From positions 115,893,949 to 115,957,948 of the forward strand of contig CM060696.1 in assembly GCA_030686995.1 (NCBI GenBank): a DNA stretch of 64,000 nucleotides. The letters run 5' to 3'. Under the pieces are notes generated by a model. That model searched no databases. It saw only the letters and a list, made by a program, of their open reading frames with translations, and had not been told where the DNA came from. Position 1 is the first letter of the stretch. The number at the start of each line of letters is the position of its first letter. This DNA is from Artemisia argyi (taxonomy: Eukaryota > Streptophyta > Magnoliopsida > Asterales > Asteraceae). The translations under genes were made by a program, and so were the position numbers. Below, piece by piece: positions 54,901-64,000 of this stretch.

Positions 54901-57459
54901 AAAATGTTTTCAAAATCGCTTCGCTGTAAATATTTTTGAAAAAACAAAATACAAAATTTGAAAAACCAACAAAAATAACATACAAAAATATAAAATTTTC
55001 AAAAAATACAAAAACAATATAAAATCAAAAAATCCAAAAATATTCTTCTCACGACATGTCTCTCGTATAAATCAATATTCTGTACGTCTCTAGAAATGTC
55101 ATTCAACAATGATACGGACATGTACAGATGCTTGAACGGGAGTTCTTTTAAATGTTTTTCTAAAACATGTCGTTTCTCAAATGTTTCTTCACTATGGCTT
55201 TCGTATACTTCAGTATGAAACCCGTACTTAAATGATGACTTCTGATTGTTTTTCAAATCAAGGACTCGTACGTTCAATGACGAACTCTTTTTCAAAAAGT
55301 TCGAGTCTAAACAAACGAAAAAGATTTCAAGCATAAACTCGTTTTTCTAAATACAATTCTTGAGCACTTTTTCAAGATTGTTCAAAAGATTTCTCAAAAT
55401 CTTTCAAATGAGTGCTCAAGATAACTCCCTCTAAACCCTTAATTGATTTTAAAAATGAGCTATCATTAAGGGGGAGTACAAAAACAAAAATGTTCCAAAT
55501 TCATGCAAAATCTGTCTTTTTCTCCAAAAGCTTTTTCTTAATCAGTTGATATCAAAAATATCACGTTATGCTATTTTTGAGGGGGAGAAGACATGATTAA
55601 AATGTGATCAAAATTGTGGCTGAATCTCAAAAGAGCTCGACTCAGATAGTACCAATGAATTGACGAAGCTTAAAATGTCAGTAATCGAAAAGACTTGTCC
55701 TGGACGGGTAATAATTTCAAGCTAGTCTAACTAGTGATGTAAGCGTGTCTCGAATAGGACTTGTCTGAGTAGAATGTACCATATCGAGAGACTTTCTTTG
55801 GACTTGACTAGGACGGGTAATAATTTCAAGCTAGTCTAACTAGTGATGTAAGCGTGTCTCGAATCGGTCACGTTCACAGAAAGTGGATCAATTCAAAAAG
55901 TGCAAACTCCTCTCGCATGTGCAAATTTCTTAAAATTCATGAGCACATGTGAAGGGGGAGTCCTTCAAAAGCTGCAAAACTCTCAAAGTGGTAACAACAA
56001 AGTGTTTCATTATCATAAATACTTTGAGAGATTTTCAATAAATGGTTTCATGGTAATGATAGGATAGTCATGGAGTTATAAGGTGACTAAGGTTAGGAAA
56101 AACCGTCCTATGATCCGCCAGAGCCGGAGGGATCTACCCAAGGACAATTCCAACAGATTAGAATTAGAAGTCCTTAGGTATGATTGAAAAAAAAAAGGAG
56201 AAAATGAGAAAGGAGAAAGGAGAAAGAAGGGGTTGAAGAATTAAAAGGAAAAGTTATGAAAAAGGGTGAAAAGAAATAGCCCTCCAAATGTTCAACCTTA
56301 GGGTAGACACCGGGTACAATTCATATGCTACTGGTTGTTACTAAGGTAACACCGGTATTGAAGACAAAGACGTCATGGACCCAGTGACGCACTGCACTAA
56401 ACCTTCTTAACCACTCAAGTTCTCTTAAAAGAGCTTGTTTCATTATCACGGGGAACCGGCATAATCTATCGACCTGTCTCTTAGAGATGGTTGATATTGA
56501 AACAGGAGACGTCTCCCTAATCTCCGCATAGGAAACCAAATGTGCACTTATCGAGTCTAGAGCCTCGAGATTCATCAAAAGATCTCATAGGAACACATAA
56601 TATTCCTACACTGGTTGTTCATCATTAAGGACGTCAGATGTAAATTTAAGAGTCCTACGCAGATCTTAGCAATCTGCCAGAACATTTATGAGAGAATTTA
56701 CACAAGTGATTCTCAATGATTGAATGGAAACTCCTGCCAGGGTCAACATCAAACAGCCCTGACAGCAGGTCACTTCGGTAATTCTTTATGGATTACGCTT
56801 AGTGTTCACGGTGGTTTCAAACGGTCTACAGTCGTGGAGTGATCCCCAGCGACTCACCCAGTCATTGAGCTACTAAGTAGGTCTTGTAAGCTCTCTCGAG
56901 AGTATCTGACATGGGAACGGCCTTGGTAAGGGTTAGAAGGAGTCTTCACACTATGCTGTTGACGATCTCTAATTCGAACCTGTAAGTACCGGTTGATTTA
57001 TTGCTAACTATTTTCATGCAGCTATACATCATCTCCATGGCGAAAGATTCCGCATGCTCATACATACATCTTGAAGTTAAAGTATGCTCCCTCAAATATC
57101 TGAGCATCACAAAGTTCAAAGAAAGATTCTACGCCAAAAAGAAGAATCTACAAAGTTAAGAGACTAAAGATCAATGTGAAAGAAAGGGAACTACGTGTAT
57201 ATGAAAGCTAAAGTCCAAAGATGTATGAGCATGTTGGAATGGCGAACAACCACCACAAACGCAGAAGTAACGAAAGGCAGATTGCTCCACATCACAAAGG
57301 AACAAAGAACAATGAAAAGTCAGTCATCAAAGATCACAAAGCATGAAGGAACAAAGACTAAAGACTATTCTGCTACGACACACGATGGTCAAAAACAAAG
57401 AACAAAGAAGACCTAATCACGTGGAGCATCATTCGAATGACCACCCCTTAGGGGGAGAT
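54901..57459 (+). other. Long 3' non-coding region of V
   Basis: Colinear with T 50830-53395. PPT-like motifs are at 55468, 55579, 55952 and 57449, and the 109 bp period repeat starts at 55692 and 55801. It contains the acceptor-like CATGCAG near 57020. No credible ORF. Confidence 0.8.
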
Positions 57460-57868
57460 TGTTAGCATTAAAAATTATATTAAAAAGTGATGGTCATTCT
57501 CATTTATTGTAACGTTGTAATGTGTCGTAGTTTTTGTTATTAGAATAGTCAATGGGCCTTGGTCTTGGTAAGCTAATATGTCATGTGTTATGTAATGTAA
57601 TCCTTTATATGTAAAAGGAAACCAAGCCCAAGACCAAGCCCATGGAAAGCCTCTTAAGGCATCACGTTAAGAACTATATAAACACCTCAAAGGCTCATTT
57701 GAGGTGTGTGCTTGTGTGTGTATTGTGTGTGTTTTTCTTTGAATAAAAGTTCCATATTTCATCTCTTGTCTCTCATGTATTAACGCCACATACATCTTAC
57801 CAAGTCACCATCTTTACTTCATCTAGTGCTTATATTTGTGTTAAAGTTGATATATCTAAGGTCCTACA
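57460..57868 (+). repeat. 3' LTR of V
   Basis: 409 bp, TGTTAGCATT to GGTCCTACA. TATATAAA is followed by the palindrome arms CACCTCAAA/TTTGAGGTG (57683-57706). GAATC follows. Confidence 0.95.
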
Positions 57869-58029
57869 GAATCATATTCCTTAGTCGGAGAAAATGATAT
57901 GGAAGAGTCGGAGACGAAAGTTTTCACAAAATCATCAAAGGAATAATCGCAAACATCAACACTTTTAACGGAGTACTTATTCAATTTCGAAGCATCGGCT
58001 TTAAAAATCATAATATCGTCATCATGTCA
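57869..58029 (-). pseudogene. Z polyprotein segment between the Gag stop and V
   Basis: In the Gag frame, past TGA 58027-58029, the reading stays open (DDDIMIFKADASKLNKYS, then SDSSISFSPTKEYDS) up to the V insertion and joins in phase to 27788. The TGA is probably a mutated CGA. Confidence 0.65.
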
Positions 58030-60483
58030 TAAAGTTAGAGTATCCTCAAAATGGTCTACTAGGGCTTTTGCGGTCCGTAAAAACGGTCGCCCTAGTATTA
58101 GAGGAACTCTCGGATCAGCTTCAAAATTGACAACAACAAAATCTACCAGAAAAGTACAAGAATTCACACGAACAAAAATGTCCTCAGCAATTCCAACTGG
58201 ATGAGTTATCGGTCGATTAGCAAGCTCTAAAGTCATTCTCGTCGGTTTAAGAGCCCCCATTCCAAGTTGTTCGTAGATTGATAATGGCAAAAGATTAATA
58301 CTCGCACCCGAATCGGCCAGGGCGTTACAAACTTGTTGATCTTTCAATGAACACGGAATGAGAAACTTTCCCGAGTCACCAAGCTTTTCGGGAAGCTTCT
58401 TGAGAAGAATCGCGGAACATTGAGCATTTATTGGTGTTTCGGCTAATTCAAGCAATTTCTCTTTATTACTTATGAGGTTTTTGAACGTGGAAGCAAATTT
58501 CGGCATGTACACGAGAGCATCCATAAAACTTATATCAAAGTGCAATTTTTGAAAAATATCCAGAAATTTTTCCATTTGTTTTTTAGACTTTGCACGGAGC
58601 TCTTCGTCGTTAAATCGTGACGGATATGGCAATTTAGACTTGTATTTCACATTATTCTCAAAAACAACCTTTTCTTTATCTTTTGACTTTTGGACAACCG
58701 GAGGTTGGACGTTTTCAGCTCCTCCATTATTAATAGAAGGAACCGGGTCCTTTGTCGCCTCGGTCTCACAGTCTACTACCTTAGGCGGAGACGAAGAAGA
58801 AGAGGTAGTAGGAGCTGTGGGTCCATCATATTGAGCACCACTGCGAGTTATGATCGCCTTAACTTCGCCCCTCGGGTTTGCGATCATGTTGCTTGGCAAA
58901 GAAGTAATACCCGAACCCGAGGGTCGATCATTTAAACGTTTATTGAGATCATTGATTTGAGTTGCGAATAATTTCGTTGTTTCATCTTGTTTAGCAATTA
59001 AAGCTTGTTGACCTTGAATCAATTGTTTAATCAACTCTTCCGTGGGCGTCGGATTTGGAATAGCAGCTTGATTTTGATTATTGAAATTTTGCCCATGGTT
59101 TTGAAAATTGCCATTATTCTGATTTCCATGATTATTCTGAAAATTCCCATTATTTTGAAAATTGTTCCCTTGAGGCGGGCCTTGTTGATAACTTCCCCGA
59201 TTTTGATTTTGTTGAAAATTCTGATTTTGTCCTTGAAAACCATTATTTCCACGGTTGTGATTCTGATTGTTATTGAATTGATGATTACGGTTTTGCACAT
59301 TGTTATTCTGATTCACTTTATTTGGTTGATCAAACCCGGGTGGTCCAAGGTAATTGCTAGAACGGTAGCAGAGGAGATTACGGTCTCTTTGAGGTTGTGG
59401 GTAACCGTTGCCACCCATATTCGCAGCATACACGTTCGCTTGAGCAAAGCCACCGGAGGCTGGGCATTCAAGGTATGAATGTGGACCAGCACAAGTTTCA
59501 CAAACGATATTGACCATATTAACTTGTGTGTTCTTGACTTGATTCGGCATCATTTGGTACATTCTTAGCATAGCCGTCGACAAATCGTCAAGTTTTTTAT
59601 TCAAGACGGCTAGCTCGGGGTTAGAAGAAGAAGAATTTAGAGACGCAGTCGATCTTATTGGCTCATTCCTCTCGGCTGAGGAATCCCAATAGTTGTAATG
59701 GGCCGTCATATTCTCGATTAGCTCGTAACAATCCTCGGGACGACGTTTCATGAAAGTACCACCAGCTGCAGCATTGATCGTGTCCCTATGTCGTAAAGTC
59801 AATCCATTATAAAACGTATCAATTATTGTGACGAGAAGCATATTATGATTCGGACAACGATCAATGGCAAGCTTGTAACGCTCCCAAGCCTCAAACAAAG
59901 ACTCATCGGGGAGTTGTCGAAAATTACTAATATCATTCCTCAATTTCGTCACCATCGATGGTGGAAAATACTTCGCCAGGAACTTGGAAACCATTTCATT
60001 GAAAGTATGAATCGAGTTCCTGGGAAGGCGATCAAACCACGCGGTGGCATGATGCGTAAGAGAATAGGGGAAAAGAGAGAGACGGAGGGCGTCATCGGAG
60101 ACCCCGTTTTGCTTCATATTTTGGGTGACGGTTAGAAACTTATCGAGATGCTTATTTGCATCGTCACCCGGTAGTCCGTGAAATTGGCACGAATTTTGGA
60201 CTTGTTGTATCATGTGGTGCTTAAGTCCAAAATCCGTGGCCTCAATATTTAGAGGGGCAATCGGGCCACCTCTACCATGCATCGTGGGTTGGCACAACTC
60301 CTCCATCGTTCGGAGATCGAGAGCCGGCATGTGTTGGTTTTCATCACCACCCACCGGAGGGTGTTGATTATTCGGATCTATTTCCTCAACGTTAAGAAAA
60401 TGGACACGGTGTGTGTGTCGTATTACCCTTTCGGGATTTGACAAAGGTGATATAAGACTCTCAAAAGAAGAGCGGGTGTGCAT
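58027..60483 (-). CDS. gag: Gag-protease ORF of element Z (818 aa)
   Basis: Intact 818-codon ORF. The gypsy Gag domain spans about residues 80-250 (HATAWFDRLPRNSIHTF, FLAKYFPPSMVTKLRNDI, DESLFEAWERYKLAIDRCP). A Cys/His cluster CETCAGPHSYLEC (C-x2-C-x3-H-x4-C) lies near residue 330. An extended Asn/Gln/Gly-rich repeat (about 385-475) looks prion-like and disordered. The retropepsin domain has ADSGASINLLPLSIYEQLG near 720 with an intact DSG and the second motif LILGRPFLRTAKALVD near 800. Gag builds the particle and the protease would process it. The ORF stops just after the protease; the acidic extension continues beyond the stop and across V. The ATG lies about 490 nt from the tRNA-Asp primer site. 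Confidence 0.92.
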   Translation of the reverse strand: MHTRSSFESLISPLSNPERVIRHTHRVHFLNVEEIDPNNQHPPVGGDENQHMPALDLRTMEELCQPTMHGRGGPIAPLNIEATDFGLKHHMIQQVQNSCQFHGLPGDDANKHLDKFLTVTQNMKQNGVSDDALRLSLFPYSLTHHATAWFDRLPRNSIHTFNEMVSKFLAKYFPPSMVTKLRNDISNFRQLPDESLFEAWERYKLAIDRCPNHNMLLVTIIDTFYNGLTLRHRDTINAAAGGTFMKRRPEDCYELIENMTAHYNYWDSSAERNEPIRSTASLNSSSSNPELAVLNKKLDDLSTAMLRMYQMMPNQVKNTQVNMVNIVCETCAGPHSYLECPASGGFAQANVYAANMGGNGYPQPQRDRNLLCYRSSNYLGPPGFDQPNKVNQNNNVQNRNHQFNNNQNHNRGNNGFQGQNQNFQQNQNRGSYQQGPPQGNNFQNNGNFQNNHGNQNNGNFQNHGQNFNNQNQAAIPNPTPTEELIKQLIQGQQALIAKQDETTKLFATQINDLNKRLNDRPSGSGITSLPSNMIANPRGEVKAIITRSGAQYDGPTAPTTSSSSSPPKVVDCETEATKDPVPSINNGGAENVQPPVVQKSKDKEKVVFENNVKYKSKLPYPSRFNDEELRAKSKKQMEKFLDIFQKLHFDISFMDALVYMPKFASTFKNLISNKEKLLELAETPINAQCSAILLKKLPEKLGDSGKFLIPCSLKDQQVCNALADSGASINLLPLSIYEQLGMGALKPTRMTLELANRPITHPVGIAEDIFVRVNSCTFLVDFVVVNFEADPRVPLILGRPFLRTAKALVDHFEDTLTL

Positions 60484-60970
60484 ACACCAAAAGCAAAATT
60501 AAAAAGAAAAGAAAAAGAAAAAGGAAAATCTTTTTGTTTTTTATATTTTTTTTTTCACAAAAAACTTTTTATTTCTTTTGTTTTTCTTTTCTTAAAACGT
60601 AATGTTAATCGAAAACCGTTTCTTTCAAAACCACGCGCGATGGGACGGGAGAGAAGAATGGATCTCTCTTCAGCTAGCAATTTAATGTCTTAGCTTCCGT
60701 ATTTCCCGCTTAATCGGTTGTAGTAATTGAAATAGTCCGATAATCAACTAAATTACGTTTTCGTTATATTGTGAGACTTTTTTGGTTTACAACGCCCTTC
60801 CTTTCGGTCGAGTCGAGGCTGTAACTTTTATTATTTTTTTGGTATTTTGTAAACACTTTAGGAAAAGTGTTTTGAATTTTTCAATTTTTATAGAAATATA
60901 TGTACAAAATAGAGGAAGGCTTAACAAAACACGATTTTTCAAAAAGATATTCAAAAATTCACTTCGGCCT
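60484..60970 (-). other. Leader of Z
   Basis: AT-rich untranslated stretch between primer site and gag, with A/T homopolymer runs near 60530-60600. Nothing else is recognised. Confidence 0.6.
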
Positions 60971-60988
60971 TCCCCGGCAGTGGCGCCA
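60971..60988 (-). other. Primer-binding site of Z (tRNA-Asp)
   Basis: In element sense TGGCGCCACTGCCGGGGA, 5 nt after the LTR end. It fits the complement of tRNA-Asp apart from two positions. Confidence 0.85.
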
Positions 60989-60993
60989 AAAAT

Positions 60994-63900
60994 TGATTCG
61001 TCGTGAAAACCAATTATATAATATATAGTATAGTATCGAAGTGATCCGCGTAAAATACGGATCACCCGAGTCGTTTCCCAATGAAGGCGAATGGAATCGA
61101 GAATATCGATTCGTGAAATCGTGAATTGAAAAGTGAGAAAATTAAAATAGCAATCAAATAGTTCAAGTAATCATAAACAATTATGAAACATGCAACGAGT
61201 ACAAGCTAATAATGCACCAAAGTTAAAAACGTGAAAACGGAAATGCAACCGTAAAATTTAAAACGTAACGTTTAATGAAAAATGATCCTACAAACTTGAA
61301 AATATTTTCTAAAAATCTTAAACTAATTAAAAGAATTTTAAGAAAAAGAAAAATATTTTTTTGACTTTTTATTAATTTTCTATGAATTTTTATTGATTTT
61401 TGGAATTTAAAATGAATTAAAAATAAGGAAAAATAGAAAAATAAAGTGGAAAAATAAAAATTTAATTCTAAAAATTCTAAAATATTATAAAAGAATTTCT
61501 AAAAATATTTTTGTATTTTTCACTACTTTTTCTGATTTTTTTTTATTGATTTTTGGTGTTTAAAAATGATTTAAAAATTGAATAAAGTCAAAAGAAAATA
61601 AGAAAAATAGTAAAAAGGTTTAGAAAAATCTGGAAAAATCCCAGAAATTCAAAAATATTAAAAAGAACTAGAAGAAATTTTTTGAAAACAAAATAAGCTG
61701 ATTAAGTGCTTATTTAAGCCAACTGCTTATTCACAAGTGCTTATTAATAAGCACTTGTGAACAAAAATGAATGAAACTCCAAACAAAGATGAATTATGCT
61801 TATGTATGCTCAATTATGCTAAAGTAAGATTCATAAAAGCTCAGATATCCAGAGATTATTCCAACAGATTAATGAGCTTAAGCAATAAGCTCATACAATA
61901 AGCAAACCAAGATCTGACAATCACAGAAGCTAAGCAACTATGCACACAACTAACTCTAATAACAAATAAAGCTAAGATATGATCACCAAACATAGATTCA
62001 AACACAAGTTCACAAAAGCAGGCCTAAAACTCAAATAGAAACTGGTCTCACTCAGTCAACTTCAAGTAGATTTTCAAATAAGCAAACAAATCTCAAATTT
62101 GAAATTTCTTTTTGATATGAATTCTCTGAGTACTGAGCTTTTCAAAACAATAGTCCAAAATGATTTTCAACAAATATTTAATTCTAAAAATGATCACAAA
62201 GTAATGACTAAAACTGAGTACAAAGGCTATTTGACTTTTTGATTTCAAACCTATTTTGACTGAAATGAAATTACGCAGCTCAAATCTACTTCTAATTTTA
62301 TGTATTAAGCTACAATTAAACTAGTTTAAGCTATATCTAATTAGGTTGTAACTATCAACACAGTTGCACTAACAGATTTATGCTATAACTATCAGTAAAT
62401 GCAGTGAACCATTATTTTGACTTTTAATAAACTACACTTACTATTTTAAGCTTTAAACTACTATATCTATACTAGTTAAACCTATGTGTGATCAAGTGAC
62501 AGTAATCAAACAATAACTGCACTCACTGATATGCAGATCCAAACACCCCTTTATTGTGACAATTACACTATTAATCCATGAGAATAACCACAGAACTCAA
62601 CTCATATAATATGAAAAGCTGTAATATCACTTAATTCAACTGAATCAGCAATAAACTTCAATGAATTCCAATAGATACTCAATTTCACTAATCTACAAAT
62701 ATGACAGATGCTCAATCAAAACTAATTATCTCAGATTAACTAACTAAAACAAAAATTCAATTACAGCTATCAATTCACACCTACTTAAACAATGAAACTC
62801 AGAATCAAACAAGCTCAATCTCAGATAAAATAACAACAATTCTAGCAACTAATAACAATGAAACAGTAATTAACAATTCAAACTCAGGAACATGCACTTA
62901 CAAATATTTTAATCCAGCATTAACAGCATTGATTCACTTAGCTTGCCTATCTCTAGGATAGGCAGAGACCTTCCAATTCTGTCTCAACTTATCCAAATCA
63001 CCTCAGATACCAATGAACCAATTTACTTTGACTTGTGTTCACTGATTCTAAACTCTTGTGAAATTTGAAATGAAATCAGATCTACAGTAGGCTACAGAGC
63101 TTGTGTTGTCTATGAAAAAGCTAAATGAATTTATTGAAAAGCTTATCTAAACCAAATGAAAACATTTTTTATAATTTTCTGATTTTTTTTTATTTTTATA
63201 TTTTGAATAATTGATCAAACTGAATTAAAAGATAGATTCAATTAAGCTAAATGTAAAACACTGAGAGTAACTGATTAATAGAAATATAAGAACTAATAAG
63301 CTGAGAAAAGAAAAGAATAAGCTAACTTGATTTAGAGAAAACTAAAACTTTATTAAAACTCAATTCATTACACAAACTAGTCTAAATACATTCTAAAGAA
63401 ATTTTAACATGGCTTCGCTACACACTAACTAACTATACAAATGAGCTTACAATCACTCCTATTTATAGCAGAGGTGAGATGAGGGTTCACGGATTGCCAA
63501 GCTGGCAATCCGTGTGAGTTGTGCTTCTTTGAAGCCTCTGAGCACCGTTTGATCTTAATCCAATCATTCCCTTGTGATAATAACCCTTAGATCAGTATTC
63601 ATGACGCGTCTCATCCAATAATATGTCGCCACGTAGCCCGTTTGTGCTTTCTTTCACTCTGACACGCTCTGCCACACTCTGACACCCTTCTAGAAGCACG
63701 CAATTTGACATCATTACCCTTAATTGCTGTGAATTTGGGAGTAAAGGTAATTAGGGTTCATGTTATCTGGGTAAGTGGGTAATTGGGGATAAATTTGGGC
63801 GCGGGGTAAGTTAATTGTATGTTTGACCCTTCTTTGACCTTTTGACCCTTTTTAATATAATTTTGACCGAGGGTGTGGTTGGGCTCAAGGGATTGGGCCT

Positions 63901-64000
63901 TTGGTTCTTTTGGGTTAGAGGTGGAATTGGATTTAATTATTGGATCAGGCTTTTCATTTGGTTGATTTCAGATTTTGTGATATGGAATTATAAGGACCAT
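60994..64000 (-). repeat. Right LTR of Z (5' LTR in element sense), cut by the window
   Basis: Starts TGATTCGTCG at 60994 on the plus strand (the U5 end). Very AT-rich to about 63400, then matches the left LTR. Minus-strand TATAAATA lies at 63460-63467 and the 12-base-arm palindrome at 63488-63514. Near the U5 end TAGTATAGT (61026-61034) recalls the tRNA-Asp block of Y. From the left copy, about 445 bp should lie beyond the window, giving an LTR of about 3.45 kb. Confidence 0.88.
61730..61761. other. 32 bp perfect palindrome in the Z LTR
   Basis: Arms TTCACAAGTGCTTATT and AATAAGCACTTGTGAA abut without a loop. Confidence 0.9.

Larger units (their letters stand above)
27794..57868 (+). mobile_element. 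Element V, Sirevirus-like copia remnant, host of U
   Basis: GAATC duplications at 27789-27793 and 57869-57873 bound it. Only the first 47 bp of the 5' LTR remain (27794-27840), fused to the 3' part of pol (27841-28403), which continues after U at 54805-54900; a 2.56 kb 3' region and a full 409 bp 3' LTR follow. The deletion removed the rest of the LTR, gag and most of pol. Without U it is about 3.7 kb. It is the same family as T but a different LTR subfamily. Confidence 0.92.
23819..64000 (-). mobile_element. Element Z, Tat/Athila-like Gag-protease element, host of V, U and T
   Basis: The left LTR (visible 23819-24851) and right LTR (60994 to the window end) match over 588 bp with 6 substitutions (23819-24406 against 63413-64000). 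Between them on the minus strand are a tRNA-Asp primer site, an 818-codon Gag-protease ORF and its acidic extension, cut by element V, then about 2.4 kb of non-coding 3' region. Interior length without V is about 6.1 kb. No RT or integrase is seen, so Z is also non-autonomous. Confidence 0.85.

Overview
This is a plant nuclear window made almost entirely of nested LTR retrotransposons. I see no host gene, rRNA or tRNA gene. The gag and pol proteins resemble, from memory, families common in Asteraceae (Tanacetum, Artemisia, Helianthus type genomes), so an Asteraceae origin is my inference. Element letters (W, X, Y, Y', Z, T, U, V) are local labels.

Layout, outermost to innermost. Left block: element Y (Ty3/gypsy, Tat/Athila-like, plus strand) enters from the left edge (1-2595), resumes at 18785 and ends with its 3' LTR at 18974-20381. 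Element X (Ty3/gypsy, Tekay/Del-like, minus strand, LTRs of about 3.1 kb) sits inside Y at 2596-18784 with target duplication ATGTG. A complete second copy of the Y family, Y' (8006-15748, minus strand, duplication GTGTC), sits inside the right LTR of X. Y itself lies in the LTR of element W (20382-23818, plus strand), which appears to lie in the left LTR of element Z.

Right block: Z (Tat/Athila-like, minus strand) has its left LTR ending at 24851 and its right LTR starting at 60994. Its interior is opened by V (copia, Sirevirus-like, 27794-57868, duplication GAATC). V is opened by U (copia, Sirevirus-like with accessory genes, 28404-54799, duplication CTAAA), and U by T (same family as V, 41588-53802, duplication GGTTG).

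Coding content. The three gypsy families visible here (X, Y', Z) encode Gag, with a protease-like domain in Y' and Z, but no recognisable reverse transcriptase or integrase, so they must be mobilised in trans. The copia elements T and U carry gag and full pol with a few lesions; V keeps only its RNase H end. U also carries an accessory cassette after pol: two related antisense ORFs and one long sense ORF, each with its own TATA box, sharing an upstream sequence motif with the U LTR promoter.

LTR comparison by eye: Y' about 1 difference in 1409, X about 8 substitutions in 3070, T 3 in 407, U 7 in 449, Z 6 in 588. This fits the nesting order except that Z looks slightly younger than the U it contains, which is within noise for such short stretches.

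The most unusual signals are non-coding: LTR sequence complementary to the 5' half of the tRNA-Asp primer, hairpins with a GGAC apex just before the polypurine tract in three gypsy families, a covarying hairpin module after the coding region, a palindrome array in the T leader, and the internal divergent promoter of U.
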